Shown here: in pieces, positions 7,452-13,729 of the stretch
Position numbering within the stretch: position 1 is the stretch's first letter
Layout: each line of letters starts with the position of its first letter
From: JASSUD01 sp031963445
GTDB taxonomy: Bacteria > Pseudomonadota > Gammaproteobacteria > Burkholderiales > Burkholderiaceae
Assembly: GCA_031963445.1 (NCBI GenBank)
Contig: JASSUH010000001.1
Span: forward strand, 1,240,001-1,304,000
DNA length: 64,000 nucleotides
Direction of reading: 5' to 3'
Translations under genes and position numbers: made by a program
Notes under the pieces: model-generated
What the model saw: the letters and a program-made list of their open reading frames with translations, nothing else
The model's database searches: none
What the model was told of the DNA's origin: nothing

Positions 7452-8158
7452 AGACTCCTCCGCTTCCTCATGGCCCTTGGGAAAGCCTGCTCCAAAAGGC
7501 ACTACGCCTGGTAGATGAAATTGCCCTCCACGGTGGTGTTAGTGATCCGTTCTTTACCTTCGGCGGCGGAACAGTGTTGATGCTGCGCTATCAGCATCGT
7601 GTGAGCAAAGATATCGACTTTTTCGTCCCCGGCCCGCAAAGCTTAGGCTATGTCAATCCGCGCTATAGCGATGTAGCGGAAACGTTGTGCAGTGCACAAT
7701 ATCAGGAAGCAGGCAATTTTATTAAGCTACATTTAGAAGCAGGTGAAATAGATTTTGTTGCATCTCCCAATTTATTACCTGATGGTTTGGCTTATGAACG
7801 TTGGGAGTTATTCGGTCGTTCGGTCAGAGTAGAAACCGCAGCGGAGATCATTGCAAAAAAAATGTATCACCGAGGCAATCAAGCCACTGGGCGGGATCTA
7901 TTTGACTTTGCAACGGTTATTGAACGTGAGCCAGAAGCATTAGCTAACGCAGAGCATTTTATTTGTCGACATCTGGACGCGTTTATGGCGAATCTGCAAG
8001 TGTCGAGCGCTTACTACATGCGTGAGTTTGAAGCCGTACAGACACTTAACTATCGTCCTACATTTACACATGCTGCAAAGGTTGTTAGTGAATACCTAAC
8101 TGGGTTGACTCAGGCGCACAAGCTATCAGTTAAGACTTCGAGCTATCAAACGAAGTAA
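7448..8158 (+). CDS. AbiEii/AbiGii-type nucleotidyltransferase toxin
   Basis: A 236-residue protein of the nucleotidyltransferase AbiEii/AbiGii family. The conserved G-G-G-T (39-42) is followed by Arg47, His50-Arg51, Ser53 and the metal-binding Asp55-x-Asp57, then a distal IIAKKMYHRG helix, as in toxins that add nucleotides to tRNA acceptor ends. The ATG at 7448 has AGGA nine bases upstream and overlaps the preceding HTH gene by 4 bases. The classical partner AbiEi is a winged-helix protein; here it is an XRE protein, a recurrent variant. Location beside a decayed integrase suggests arrival on a mobile element. The catalytic residues appear intact. Confidence 0.85.
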   Translation: MKTPPLPHGPWESLLQKALRLVDEIALHGGVSDPFFTFGGGTVLMLRYQHRVSKDIDFFVPGPQSLGYVNPRYSDVAETLCSAQYQEAGNFIKLHLEAGEIDFVASPNLLPDGLAYERWELFGRSVRVETAAEIIAKKMYHRGNQATGRDLFDFATVIEREPEALANAEHFICRHLDAFMANLQVSSAYYMREFEAVQTLNYRPTFTHAAKVVSEYLTGLTQAHKLSVKTSSYQTK

Positions 8159-8310
8159 GGAGCTTTTGTATGTCCCCGTCGGAAGTGCCAGTACCGTTGC
8201 AATACGGTAAAGGGGTGGGGCGCCGTCTAAGCGTTCTGCAAGTGTCTTCACAATAAAAGGCATCAACGGGTTTTATAGTCGTTTAGACAACAAAATAAAT
8301 GGATGTCTGT

Positions 8311-8664
8311 ATGAGAAACCTAGCAATCCAACTTTTTACTTATTTATTCGTTCTCATAACAGTGACGCTAATGAGCAGTGCTTGTTCACGGACGGCAAGC
8401 CCAGTGAAACTTAATTGCTCAAAAAATATAAGTTTCTTTTTGACAGGTGATGTCAGAAAAGACGAATCCATTACAGTAGCTTGGTCTAATAAGGACTACT
8501 TAATACCGCGTGGGCATGCATCAGCAGACAATGTTGACGTTTTCTATGATCCTGCTAGCGGTTTGAAGCTGGTATCTTCACCAGACAAGGTAATGCTTTT
8601 TAGGTACAAAAGTGATGGTGATGGCCGACGCCTGGCAGATGGATGTAAGCCAGCGTCAAATTAA
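8311..8664 (+). CDS. Putative small lipoprotein
   Basis: 117 residues with a lipoprotein-type signal: MRNLAIQLF, a hydrophobic stretch, then the lipobox LMSSAC with the acylatable Cys at about residue 25. The mature part is about 90 residues, mostly polar, with a few aromatic residues. I do not recognise a family. The start at 8311 gives a normal signal peptide; an upstream ATG at 8299 only adds four residues. It stands alone 150 bases after the AbiEii-type toxin gene and is followed by a palindrome. Confidence 0.6.
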   Translation: MRNLAIQLFTYLFVLITVTLMSSACSRTASPVKLNCSKNISFFLTGDVRKDESITVAWSNKDYLIPRGHASADNVDVFYDPASGLKLVSSPDKVMLFRYKSDGDGRRLADGCKPASN

Positions 8665-8692
8665 TATTTGATTTGACACTCAGTCGGGGCTG

Positions 8693-8776
8693 TAAATCGG
8701 GAGCGGTACCATGCCTCCATTTTTTGCACTGAGTACTAATCTACTGTTTGCATTGGTACTCTTTACTCCCGATTTA
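8693..8776. repeat. Core-sharing palindrome with TAAATCGGGAG arms
   Basis: The perfect 11-bp inverted repeat TAAATCGGGAG / CTCCCGATTTA continues inward through GGTACCATGC / GCATTGGTAC. The loop contains GAGTACTAATCTACTGTTTG, matching the GGGTACTAATAATGTACTGTCTGCG core of the palindromes at 38611 and 45034. It follows the small lipoprotein gene and precedes the convergent SPFH gene. Confidence 0.7.
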
Positions 8777-8820
8777 TTCGGCGCTTTCCTAGCAGCACAG
8801 GCTAAGAAATGATAAATACG

Positions 8821-9729
8821 CTATGCTTTTTCGTGCTTAATAATAGACAACGCTGTGCCAATCAGCGTACTCACATCAGTCAAATTCGCCGGCACAATTA
8901 ATGTATTACCTGTCTGCGCAAGGTTCTTAAAGGCATCCACATATTGTTCCGCTACTTTCAAGTTAACTGCTTCCGTCCCGCCAGAGGATTGAATAGCTTG
9001 CCCAATTTTTGCAATCGCTTGCGCATTGGCTTCGGCTACTGAAAGAATTGCAGCGGCCTGGCCTTCAGCTTGGTTAATGGCTGCCTGTTTTTCACCTTCT
9101 GATCTTTGAATTTCTGCTTCGCGTGCGCCAGTTGCCAGGTTAATTTGTTCTTGTCGTTTGCCTTCGGAGGCTGCAATTAATGCGCGTTTTTCACGTTCAG
9201 CGGTAATTTGCGATTGCATCGCATGTAAGATTTCTCGAGGCGGCGTAAGGTCTTTGATTTCGTAACGGAGTACTTTGACGCCCCAATTTTCTGCTGCTTC
9301 GTCTAAGACTTCGACAATACTTTGGTTGATCAGCGAGCGTTCTTCAAAGGTTTTGTCGAGTTCCAGTTTACCAATCACAGAACGTAACGTTGTTTGCGCT
9401 AGCTGTGTGATCGCAGCAAGATAATTGCTTGAGCCATAAGAGGCTTTCATCGGGTCTGTCACTTGGAAATACAGGACTCCATCGACTTGCAATTGCGTGT
9501 TATCGCGCGTGATACAAATTTGACTAGGCACATCCAGCGGAATTTCTTTTAAGTTATGCCGATCAGCGATGCGGTCAATAAAAGGAAAAACAATGTTTAC
9601 GCCTGGGGTGAGCGTTGCATGATAACGACCTAGTCGCTCTACGATCCAGGCGTGCTGTTGAGGAACAATTCTGACCGTTTGCGCGATAATGACAATTGCT
9701 ATGATAAAAATCATAAGCGTAACTAACAT
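8821..9729 (-). CDS. SPFH/stomatin-like membrane protein (QmcA type)
   Basis: A 302-residue SPFH-domain protein. It has an N-terminal transmembrane anchor (about residues 2-20), then the stomatin/prohibitin domain (VPQQHAWIVERLGRYHATL onward to about 190) and a long coiled-coil, Ala/Glu/Gln-rich C-terminal region. Such proteins form large ring assemblies in the inner membrane and often work with an NfeD partner or the FtsH protease. Here the NfeD-family gene is immediately upstream on the same strand (20-base gap), matching the E. coli ybbK-qmcA pair. It probably acts in membrane-domain organisation or membrane protein quality control. Confidence 0.9.
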   Translation of the reverse strand: MLVTLMIFIIAIVIIAQTVRIVPQQHAWIVERLGRYHATLTPGVNIVFPFIDRIADRHNLKEIPLDVPSQICITRDNTQLQVDGVLYFQVTDPMKASYGSSNYLAAITQLAQTTLRSVIGKLELDKTFEERSLINQSIVEVLDEAAENWGVKVLRYEIKDLTPPREILHAMQSQITAEREKRALIAASEGKRQEQINLATGAREAEIQRSEGEKQAAINQAEGQAAAILSVAEANAQAIAKIGQAIQSSGGTEAVNLKVAEQYVDAFKNLAQTGNTLIVPANLTDVSTLIGTALSIIKHEKA

Positions 9730-9749
9730 GATTTTTCCTTATAAATCGA

Positions 9750-10220
9750 CTAATGAAGAGTGCTACGTTTGGCAACGACAATCAGAAGATTGCCGCGCAT
9801 CGCTTTAATTTCATACCATTGACCAGAGCTTGGTTCGCCCTCAGCCAGTTCTACATCCCACTGTGTGCCGCGATACAGTGCGCGTGCACGCCGCTCCTGC
9901 CAGGCGTCCACTTGTACGAGTGCGCCTAGATCAAGATTGTTGTCTGAAGTCTGTGGTTTACTTTTTCCCGACATCTCCAAACGAGAACGGCGTAAAAAGT
10001 ATAGGGCACCTAGTGCAATCATTGCGCCGATTATTAATTGCGCAGAAACTGAAAAACCTAGTAAGGCGACCACACCACCAGCAAGACAACCTAGTGCAAT
10101 CATCAGCAGATAAAAAGTACCCGTGAACAATTCGACGACCACGAGTCCACCTGCTAGCAGCCACCAAAAATGCAAGCCGATAGCGTTAAATGCAAGCGTA
10201 TTTTCAGTTAATTGGAGCAT
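9750..10220 (-). CDS. NfeD-family membrane protein
   Basis: 156 residues, with two to three N-terminal membrane helices (about 12-70) followed by a small soluble OB-fold domain of about 65 residues (VQVDAWQERRARALYRGTQW..YEIKAMRGNLLIV). This is the short NfeD (YbbK) architecture without a protease domain. It is cotranscribed with the downstream SPFH protein. Proposed role: partner or stabiliser of the SPFH oligomer. The family assignment rests on topology, the C-terminal pattern and the neighbouring gene. Confidence 0.85.
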   Translation of the reverse strand: MLQLTENTLAFNAIGLHFWWLLAGGLVVVELFTGTFYLLMIALGCLAGGVVALLGFSVSAQLIIGAMIALGALYFLRRSRLEMSGKSKPQTSDNNLDLGALVQVDAWQERRARALYRGTQWDVELAEGEPSSGQWYEIKAMRGNLLIVVAKRSTLH

Positions 10221-10292
10221 GGTTAATTTCTCATTTCACTATTTTTATTCATGACGCAATACTAATGGAAATGAGGCTTGTGAAACACATAC

Positions 10293-10805
10293 TTAATTCT
10301 CTAGCTGCTTTCTCATAAAAGCTTGTTTGAACTGCAGCAGCGTCGCTCCCCAAAAGATGCCGTCTACAATACCTGACACTGCGCCATAAAGTGTGCAAAA
10401 AGAAGGGGTGGATGCATAGTCTGGCCGATGGGCAAGAATGACCGAAAGCATGTATTTAAGCAAAAAACTGATACAGACGAGAATAAGAGGAAGGGGCGAG
10501 CCAGGACGATAAATAAGCTTAGTTGAGTTATCCAGCCACGCTCGTGGTTGTTGCTGCGCTAGCAAGCTGCCGAAGACAATACCTAATATAAGACACAGCG
10601 TGAATGCAATGAATGCGAAATGCCATTCTTTGAGTTCTACAAAGATGCTGTAGATAGCCCAAACGAAAAATATAAGAGGCAGCATTAGCATGCGTTGAGG
10701 CGATATTTTGCGAGGTTTTAGGGCTTTGACGCCTCTGCTTACGAGAAATAGAAAAAGAAACCAGACCCAAACAGGAGTATGCGAGAGGATAGAGATCAAG
10801 GACAT
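10293..10805 (-). CDS. Multi-pass inner-membrane protein of unknown function
   Basis: 170 residues with about five hydrophobic segments (roughly 8-24, 40-57, 65-82, 105-120 and 140-155) and short charged loops, among them the basic loop SRGVKALKPRKISPQRM. It resembles the small Burkholderia membrane proteins classed as DUF6622, but I cannot confirm that. It lies upstream of the nfeD-SPFH pair on the same strand, with a 72-base gap, and may be cotranscribed. No catalytic motif is visible. Confidence 0.7.
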   Translation of the reverse strand: MSLISILSHTPVWVWFLFLFLVSRGVKALKPRKISPQRMLMLPLIFFVWAIYSIFVELKEWHFAFIAFTLCLILGIVFGSLLAQQQPRAWLDNSTKLIYRPGSPLPLILVCISFLLKYMLSVILAHRPDYASTPSFCTLYGAVSGIVDGIFWGATLLQFKQAFMRKQLEN

Positions 10806-10910
10806 ATACCTTCCTTTTTGGATTAACGAAGATAAGGTAGCTATCTTTCTTTCTTAGTAGAGGGCTGCGTTAACCTCGGTGCACTGCAAATTTAAATGCT
10901 ATTGCATTGT

Positions 10911-10997
10911 TTCGCGAAGAAAGCGAGGGATCCCCATGGCAGCATCATCATGACTAAAAATGGTGGCCAAATGGCCGTATTAGTGGATATGGAATGA
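10911..10997 (+). pseudogene. Remnant of a Phd/YefM-type antitoxin
   Basis: One frame reads GSIIMTKNGGQMAVLVDME then TGA. This matches the best-conserved segment of Phd/YefM antitoxins (hydrophobic-I-T-K-N-G-x-x-x-A-V-L-V-x-x-E). Only about 28 codons are recognisable, no start is evident and no toxin gene follows, so this is a fragment. It lies 160 bases before the intact higBA pair. Short length limits confidence. Confidence 0.5.
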
Positions 10998-11107
10998 TTC
11001 GCTAGAATTTTGCTGTATGCAGGATTATTTCAGCAGGCTAATTCAGAAGTTCTTTAGTTTAGCTATGTATCTCAATTTTTCTTCTTATTTCCTCAAAAAT
11101 TTAATTT

Positions 11108-11138
11108 GAAAATTGTATCTCATAGAGATACAATTTTC
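11108..11138. promoter_or_regulatory. Palindromic operator upstream of higBA
   Basis: A perfect 14-bp inverted repeat, GAAAATTGTATCTC / GAGATACAATTTTC, around the centre ATA, ending 21 bases before the higB ATG. Its TATCTC..GAGATA centre resembles HigA-type operators, so autoregulation by the downstream antitoxin is likely. Confidence 0.6.
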
Positions 11139-11159
11139 TCAAATCTTGAACCGATTCTT

Positions 11160-11456
11160 ATGATCAAAAGCTTTCGGCATAGAGGTATACAAGCATTCTT
11201 TGAGAATGGTTCAAAGGCAGGGATTCAGGCCCATCATGTCGATAGACTGCAACGCCAGCTGTTAGCGCTAAATCATGCCACATCAGCTGAATGTATGAAT
11301 GTGCCCGGTTGGAAGCTACATTCTCTAAACGGCTATAACCCCAAAGGGCAAAGCTTAAAGAAACATTGGTCTATTGCAGTCAATGCTGGTTGGAGACTGA
11401 CATTTACATTTGAGAATGAAAATGTGCATTTGGTTGATTATCAAGATTACCATTAG
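11160..11456 (+). CDS. higB: HigB-type toxin (RelE superfamily mRNA interferase)
   Basis: A 98-residue plasmid-killer/HigB-type toxin. Diagnostic segments: MIKSFRHRGIQAFF at the start, PGWKLHSLNGY in the middle and the C-terminal W-S-I-A-V-N-x-G-W-R-L-T-F-x-F followed by VDYQDYH. Members cleave mRNA on the ribosome. The ATG at 11160 gives the family N-terminus; no strong ribosome binding site is seen. The HigA antitoxin gene follows after 15 bases in the toxin-first order typical of higBA, and a perfect palindrome sits just upstream. All regions of the fold are present, so it is probably active. Confidence 0.92.
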   Translation: MIKSFRHRGIQAFFENGSKAGIQAHHVDRLQRQLLALNHATSAECMNVPGWKLHSLNGYNPKGQSLKKHWSIAVNAGWRLTFTFENENVHLVDYQDYH

Positions 11457-11471
11457 ATTAAAGGACGGATC

Positions 11472-11804
11472 GTGAGCAAAATGTTTAACCCGCCACATCC
11501 AGGGGGAATATTAAGAGAAGATATATTGCCTGAGCTGAGTTTAACGGTGACGCAGGCGGCTAAGCAGCTAGGCGTTTCACGGGTTCAACTCTCACGCTTT
11601 ATCAATGAGCGTGCAGCGCTTACGCCGGTATTTGCACGGCGCTTAGAGCAGTGGCTGGGAGCGCCGACAGCACGTATGTGGTTACAGATGCAACTTGAGT
11701 ATGATTTATGGCAGGAGGAGCATAATGGTCAGGTCATATATGTTGAACCTGCTAAAAAAGCAAAGCCAGCTCTCGAGCATTTAAAGAGCCGAGGGAAGCG
11801 CTGA
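11472..11804 (+). CDS. higA: HigA-type antitoxin (XRE family)
   Basis: A 110-residue HTH antitoxin. The N-terminal NPPHPGGILREDILPELSL is the hallmark of HigA/VapI proteins, followed by the XRE helix-turn-helix (VTQAAKQLGVSRVQLSRFIN) and R-x-A-L-T-P-x-F-A-x-R-L-E. It neutralises HigB and represses the operon through the upstream palindrome. The GTG at 11472 has AGGA six bases upstream and is preferred over the ATG at 11481. The stop is followed by about 225 bases without a gene, in which TGACCCCTA (11921) and its inverted copy TAGGGGTCA (11993) look like ends of a lost insertion. Confidence 0.93.
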   Translation: MSKMFNPPHPGGILREDILPELSLTVTQAAKQLGVSRVQLSRFINERAALTPVFARRLEQWLGAPTARMWLQMQLEYDLWQEEHNGQVIYVEPAKKAKPALEHLKSRGKR

Positions 11805-12030
11805 GTATTTTCGGTAGCTGGGTGTTAGTGCTGGCGAGGGATTGAGGTAGATGAGGGGCTGTAATACTGGCATTTGACGGAAAACCTACAACTCGTAAGG
11901 GGAGTTAATCCATTTTAAGGTGACCCCTAAAAGTGAAATTGATCGCAGAGCAATTGCGTTAATACGCAACAGATGCACAAGTCTTTCTTTCGTAGGGGTC
12001 AGCCAATCTGCTTGATGGCTAAAGTGCGGG

Positions 12031-12264
12031 TTATTGCAAATGATGAAGGAAAACACCATCCCTGACTACACTAATTGCATCTCTGAAAGGCGCCGTTTCT
12101 GTCTCTTTTTTCTTGCGTTGGTTATAACCTTTGATCACCATATCTTTTTGTTCTGGCGTAAGCTGTTCCCAGTCTTTGTCGGCCACGCCGAAAGAGTTAT
12201 AGGAAGTACAGCCCGCGGATAAGATGGCGAGCGAGGCAAGCATGATGGTGCAAATACGATTCAT
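12031..12264 (-). CDS. Small lipoprotein
   Basis: 77 residues from the ATG at 12264, which has CGGAGTGA eight bases upstream. The signal peptide MNRICTIMLASLAILSAGC ends in a clean lipobox (L-S-A-G-C, Cys19). The mature part contains SYNSFGVADKDWEQLTPEQK and a basic stretch QRKKKETE. It resembles small Burkholderia lipoproteins of unknown function. The frame is open further upstream only because a palindromic repeat is read through; that part lacks a ribosome binding site. Confidence 0.75.
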   Translation of the reverse strand: MNRICTIMLASLAILSAGCTSYNSFGVADKDWEQLTPEQKDMVIKGYNQRKKKETETAPFRDAISVVRDGVFLHHLQ

Positions 12265-12286
12265 ATAGATCACTCCGGTGTTTAAG

Positions 12287-12396
12287 AACCTGCTTATGAT
12301 CTCTGTAGCTGCCTTATGTTGCCGTGTCCCATCGCAAGTACTTGCGGATTGTCTGGCTACGGCATCTCTTGCTGCAGGAGTCAAGCAGAGGTTCCT
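12287..12396. repeat. Core-sharing palindrome upstream of the small lipoprotein
   Basis: The left arm AAGAACCTGCTTATGATCTC pairs with the reverse complement of the right end (AAGGAACCTCTGCTTGACTC). The loop GCAAGTACTTGCGGATTGTC, then TGGCTACGGCAT, follows the GTACT..TGTCTG..CGGCAT core. Mismatches are more frequent than in other copies. It lies 23 bases before the lipoprotein start and probably contributes its 5' leader. Confidence 0.65.
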
Positions 12397-12510
12397 TCAC
12401 TATCAAAATTCGAATCGGCGAGTATATAACAATAACAAGTAGGCTTTCAGACTCATCTGACGACTTTGCAACATTTAGTCTGTGTCAGCAGTATTGGCAG
12501 CTAAGGCTCC

Positions 12511-12856
12511 TTAGGGAAGAGCTGATTTAATCGAGATGCATTCGAAGAAAAGCTGAGGGGGAGTTAAAAAAAGCGAAATGCAAAGATTACGAGCCATTTT
12601 TCAGCCCAAACAGAGTATTTTTCTCCTCATTTTTCCTTTTATCCCGTCATTAAGGCGGATTGAGTCTGTAATCTGCGTTTCGCAATTTGAATATTGGCTA
12701 GCGTAAACAAAGTCAATAATTGCGCGGTGTTTTTAGCTATCCCTTGGTAACGCACTTTTTTGTAGCGAGGGGGAGCGTCTAAAAACTAGACAAAATCTTA
12801 GCGGCTACCTACTTCAACAACAAATCAATATTGCGATTAAATCAGCGCTTCCTTAA
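12511..12856. mobile_element. Internally deleted IS5-type insertion sequence
   Basis: Terminal inverted repeats TTAGGGAAGAGCTGATTTAA (12511-) and TTAAATCAGCGCTTCCTTAA (-12856) bound about 345 bases that contain a C-terminal transposase fragment on the minus strand. The length is far below that of a full element (about 0.9-1.3 kb), so most of the transposase is lost. The right end supplies the TAA stop of the following minus-strand gene. Confidence 0.65.
12639..12775 (-). pseudogene. IS5-family transposase, C-terminal fragment
   Basis: Minus-strand reading gives RYKKVRYQGIAKNTAQLLTL, then FTLANIQIAKRRL and a TAA stop at 12639. This is the characteristic C-terminus of IS5-family DDE transposases (R-Y-x-K-V-R-Y-x-G-L-A-K-N-x-A-Q-L). 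No upstream coding part is left, so it is inactive. Confidence 0.85.
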
Positions 12857-13470
12857 CCTTTGCCAGAGGACATTAGTCTCGCCTCTATGGGACGCAGACT
12901 TAAACCAGGAATTTCTTTTGAGTTTGTAAAATCTACTTCTCCTGCACTCATAAGTGCTTCCATATATTGGCGAACCTCATCTGAACTATTCCTTATAAAG
13001 GCGTAAGTAAAGAATGTGTGATGATAGTGCTCATTGCCCACCCATTTATGAGCTTGATTAACTTCCACCCCTAACGATCTGAGCGCCGCTATATCTACTA
13101 GGCTCTTACTTACTGTGATTGCCTGGTGCATCGCATGTTTCTTTTCTTCAAGTGACAGATTTATGAATTTTTTGCGCGCCTGAAATATAGCCACCTCTTT
13201 CTCGTCAAGAGATAGATCGCTGAACTTTGTTGTGCTGTTAAAAAGATTAATAAGAAATTGGACGGCTTCCTTAGCAAGGAAAAGGTTGTCTAAAAGAATA
13301 GCTCCAAATAGCTTACCCCGCTCTTCTGACGTCACTTCTTTCGCACCATCAGGATTTGATGAAACTGTAGTTTCTGACGTTGCATCAGAAACAGAGTCAT
13401 TGTTTTGAGACGAGGGATAGCTACCTACAAGATAACTAGCCACTCGCGTGATTGCTGGAATGTTATACAT
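12853..13470 (-). CDS. Unknown protein, candidate effector
   Basis: 205 residues from the ATG at 13470 (AAGGG ten bases upstream). No family is recognised. The N-terminus is Ser/Thr/Asn-rich and probably disordered (residues 18-50). The middle is helical, with repeated L-S-L-(D/E)-E-K motifs (SLDEKEVAIFQARKKF, SLEEKKHAMHQA) about 25 residues apart. The C-terminal part contains KWVGNEHYHHTFFTYAF. It has no signal peptide or membrane helix. The stop codon TAA lies in the terminal repeat of the adjacent IS remnant, so the 3' end may have been replaced. The disordered polar N-terminus followed by a helical body is typical of secreted effectors; this is inference. Confidence 0.6.
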   Translation of the reverse strand: MYNIPAITRVASYLVGSYPSSQNNDSVSDATSETTVSSNPDGAKEVTSEERGKLFGAILLDNLFLAKEAVQFLINLFNSTTKFSDLSLDEKEVAIFQARKKFINLSLEEKKHAMHQAITVSKSLVDIAALRSLGVEVNQAHKWVGNEHYHHTFFTYAFIRNSSDEVRQYMEALMSAGEVDFTNSKEIPGLSLRPIEARLMSSGKG

Positions 13471-13541
13471 ATTAGAACCCTTCAAAGGTTTTGCGAACGC
13501 AAAATGACGGATTCTATTTCGGAAAAATCTTACAGGCAATA

Positions 13542-13675
13542 CTAGGGAAGTGCTGATTTAATCGGAAACGAGTTGGGAGCAAGGAATGCCTTTGCTGCCA
13601 GTACACTACACTAGTACGGCAAGGCGATATGACGCCGCTCCCGGCTTGTTTCCGATTAAATCAGCGCTTCCTTAG
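13542..13675. repeat. Core-sharing palindrome with GGAAGTGCTGATTTAATC arms
   Basis: The arms CTAGGGAAGTGCTGATTTAA.. and ..TTAAATCAGCGCTTCCTTAG pair over about 38 bases, continuing through CGGAAAC and GGGAGC. The loop TTTGCTGCCAGTACACTACA, then CTAGTACGGCAAGGC, is a reverse-oriented variant of the shared core. The outer 20 bases equal the terminal repeats of the IS remnant at 12511-12856, so this looks like a miniature (MITE-like) derivative. Confidence 0.8.
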
Positions 13676-13729
13676 TAGCTCCCCTAAATAATTCTGTAAG
13701 CCCCGCGCTATAAATAATGTAAATTTAAA

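Noticed and set aside
8711..8812. 33-codon hydrophobic reading frame with GGAG upstream
   Set aside because: It lies within the palindrome at 8693-8776, and its sequence is explained by that repeat's arms and core.
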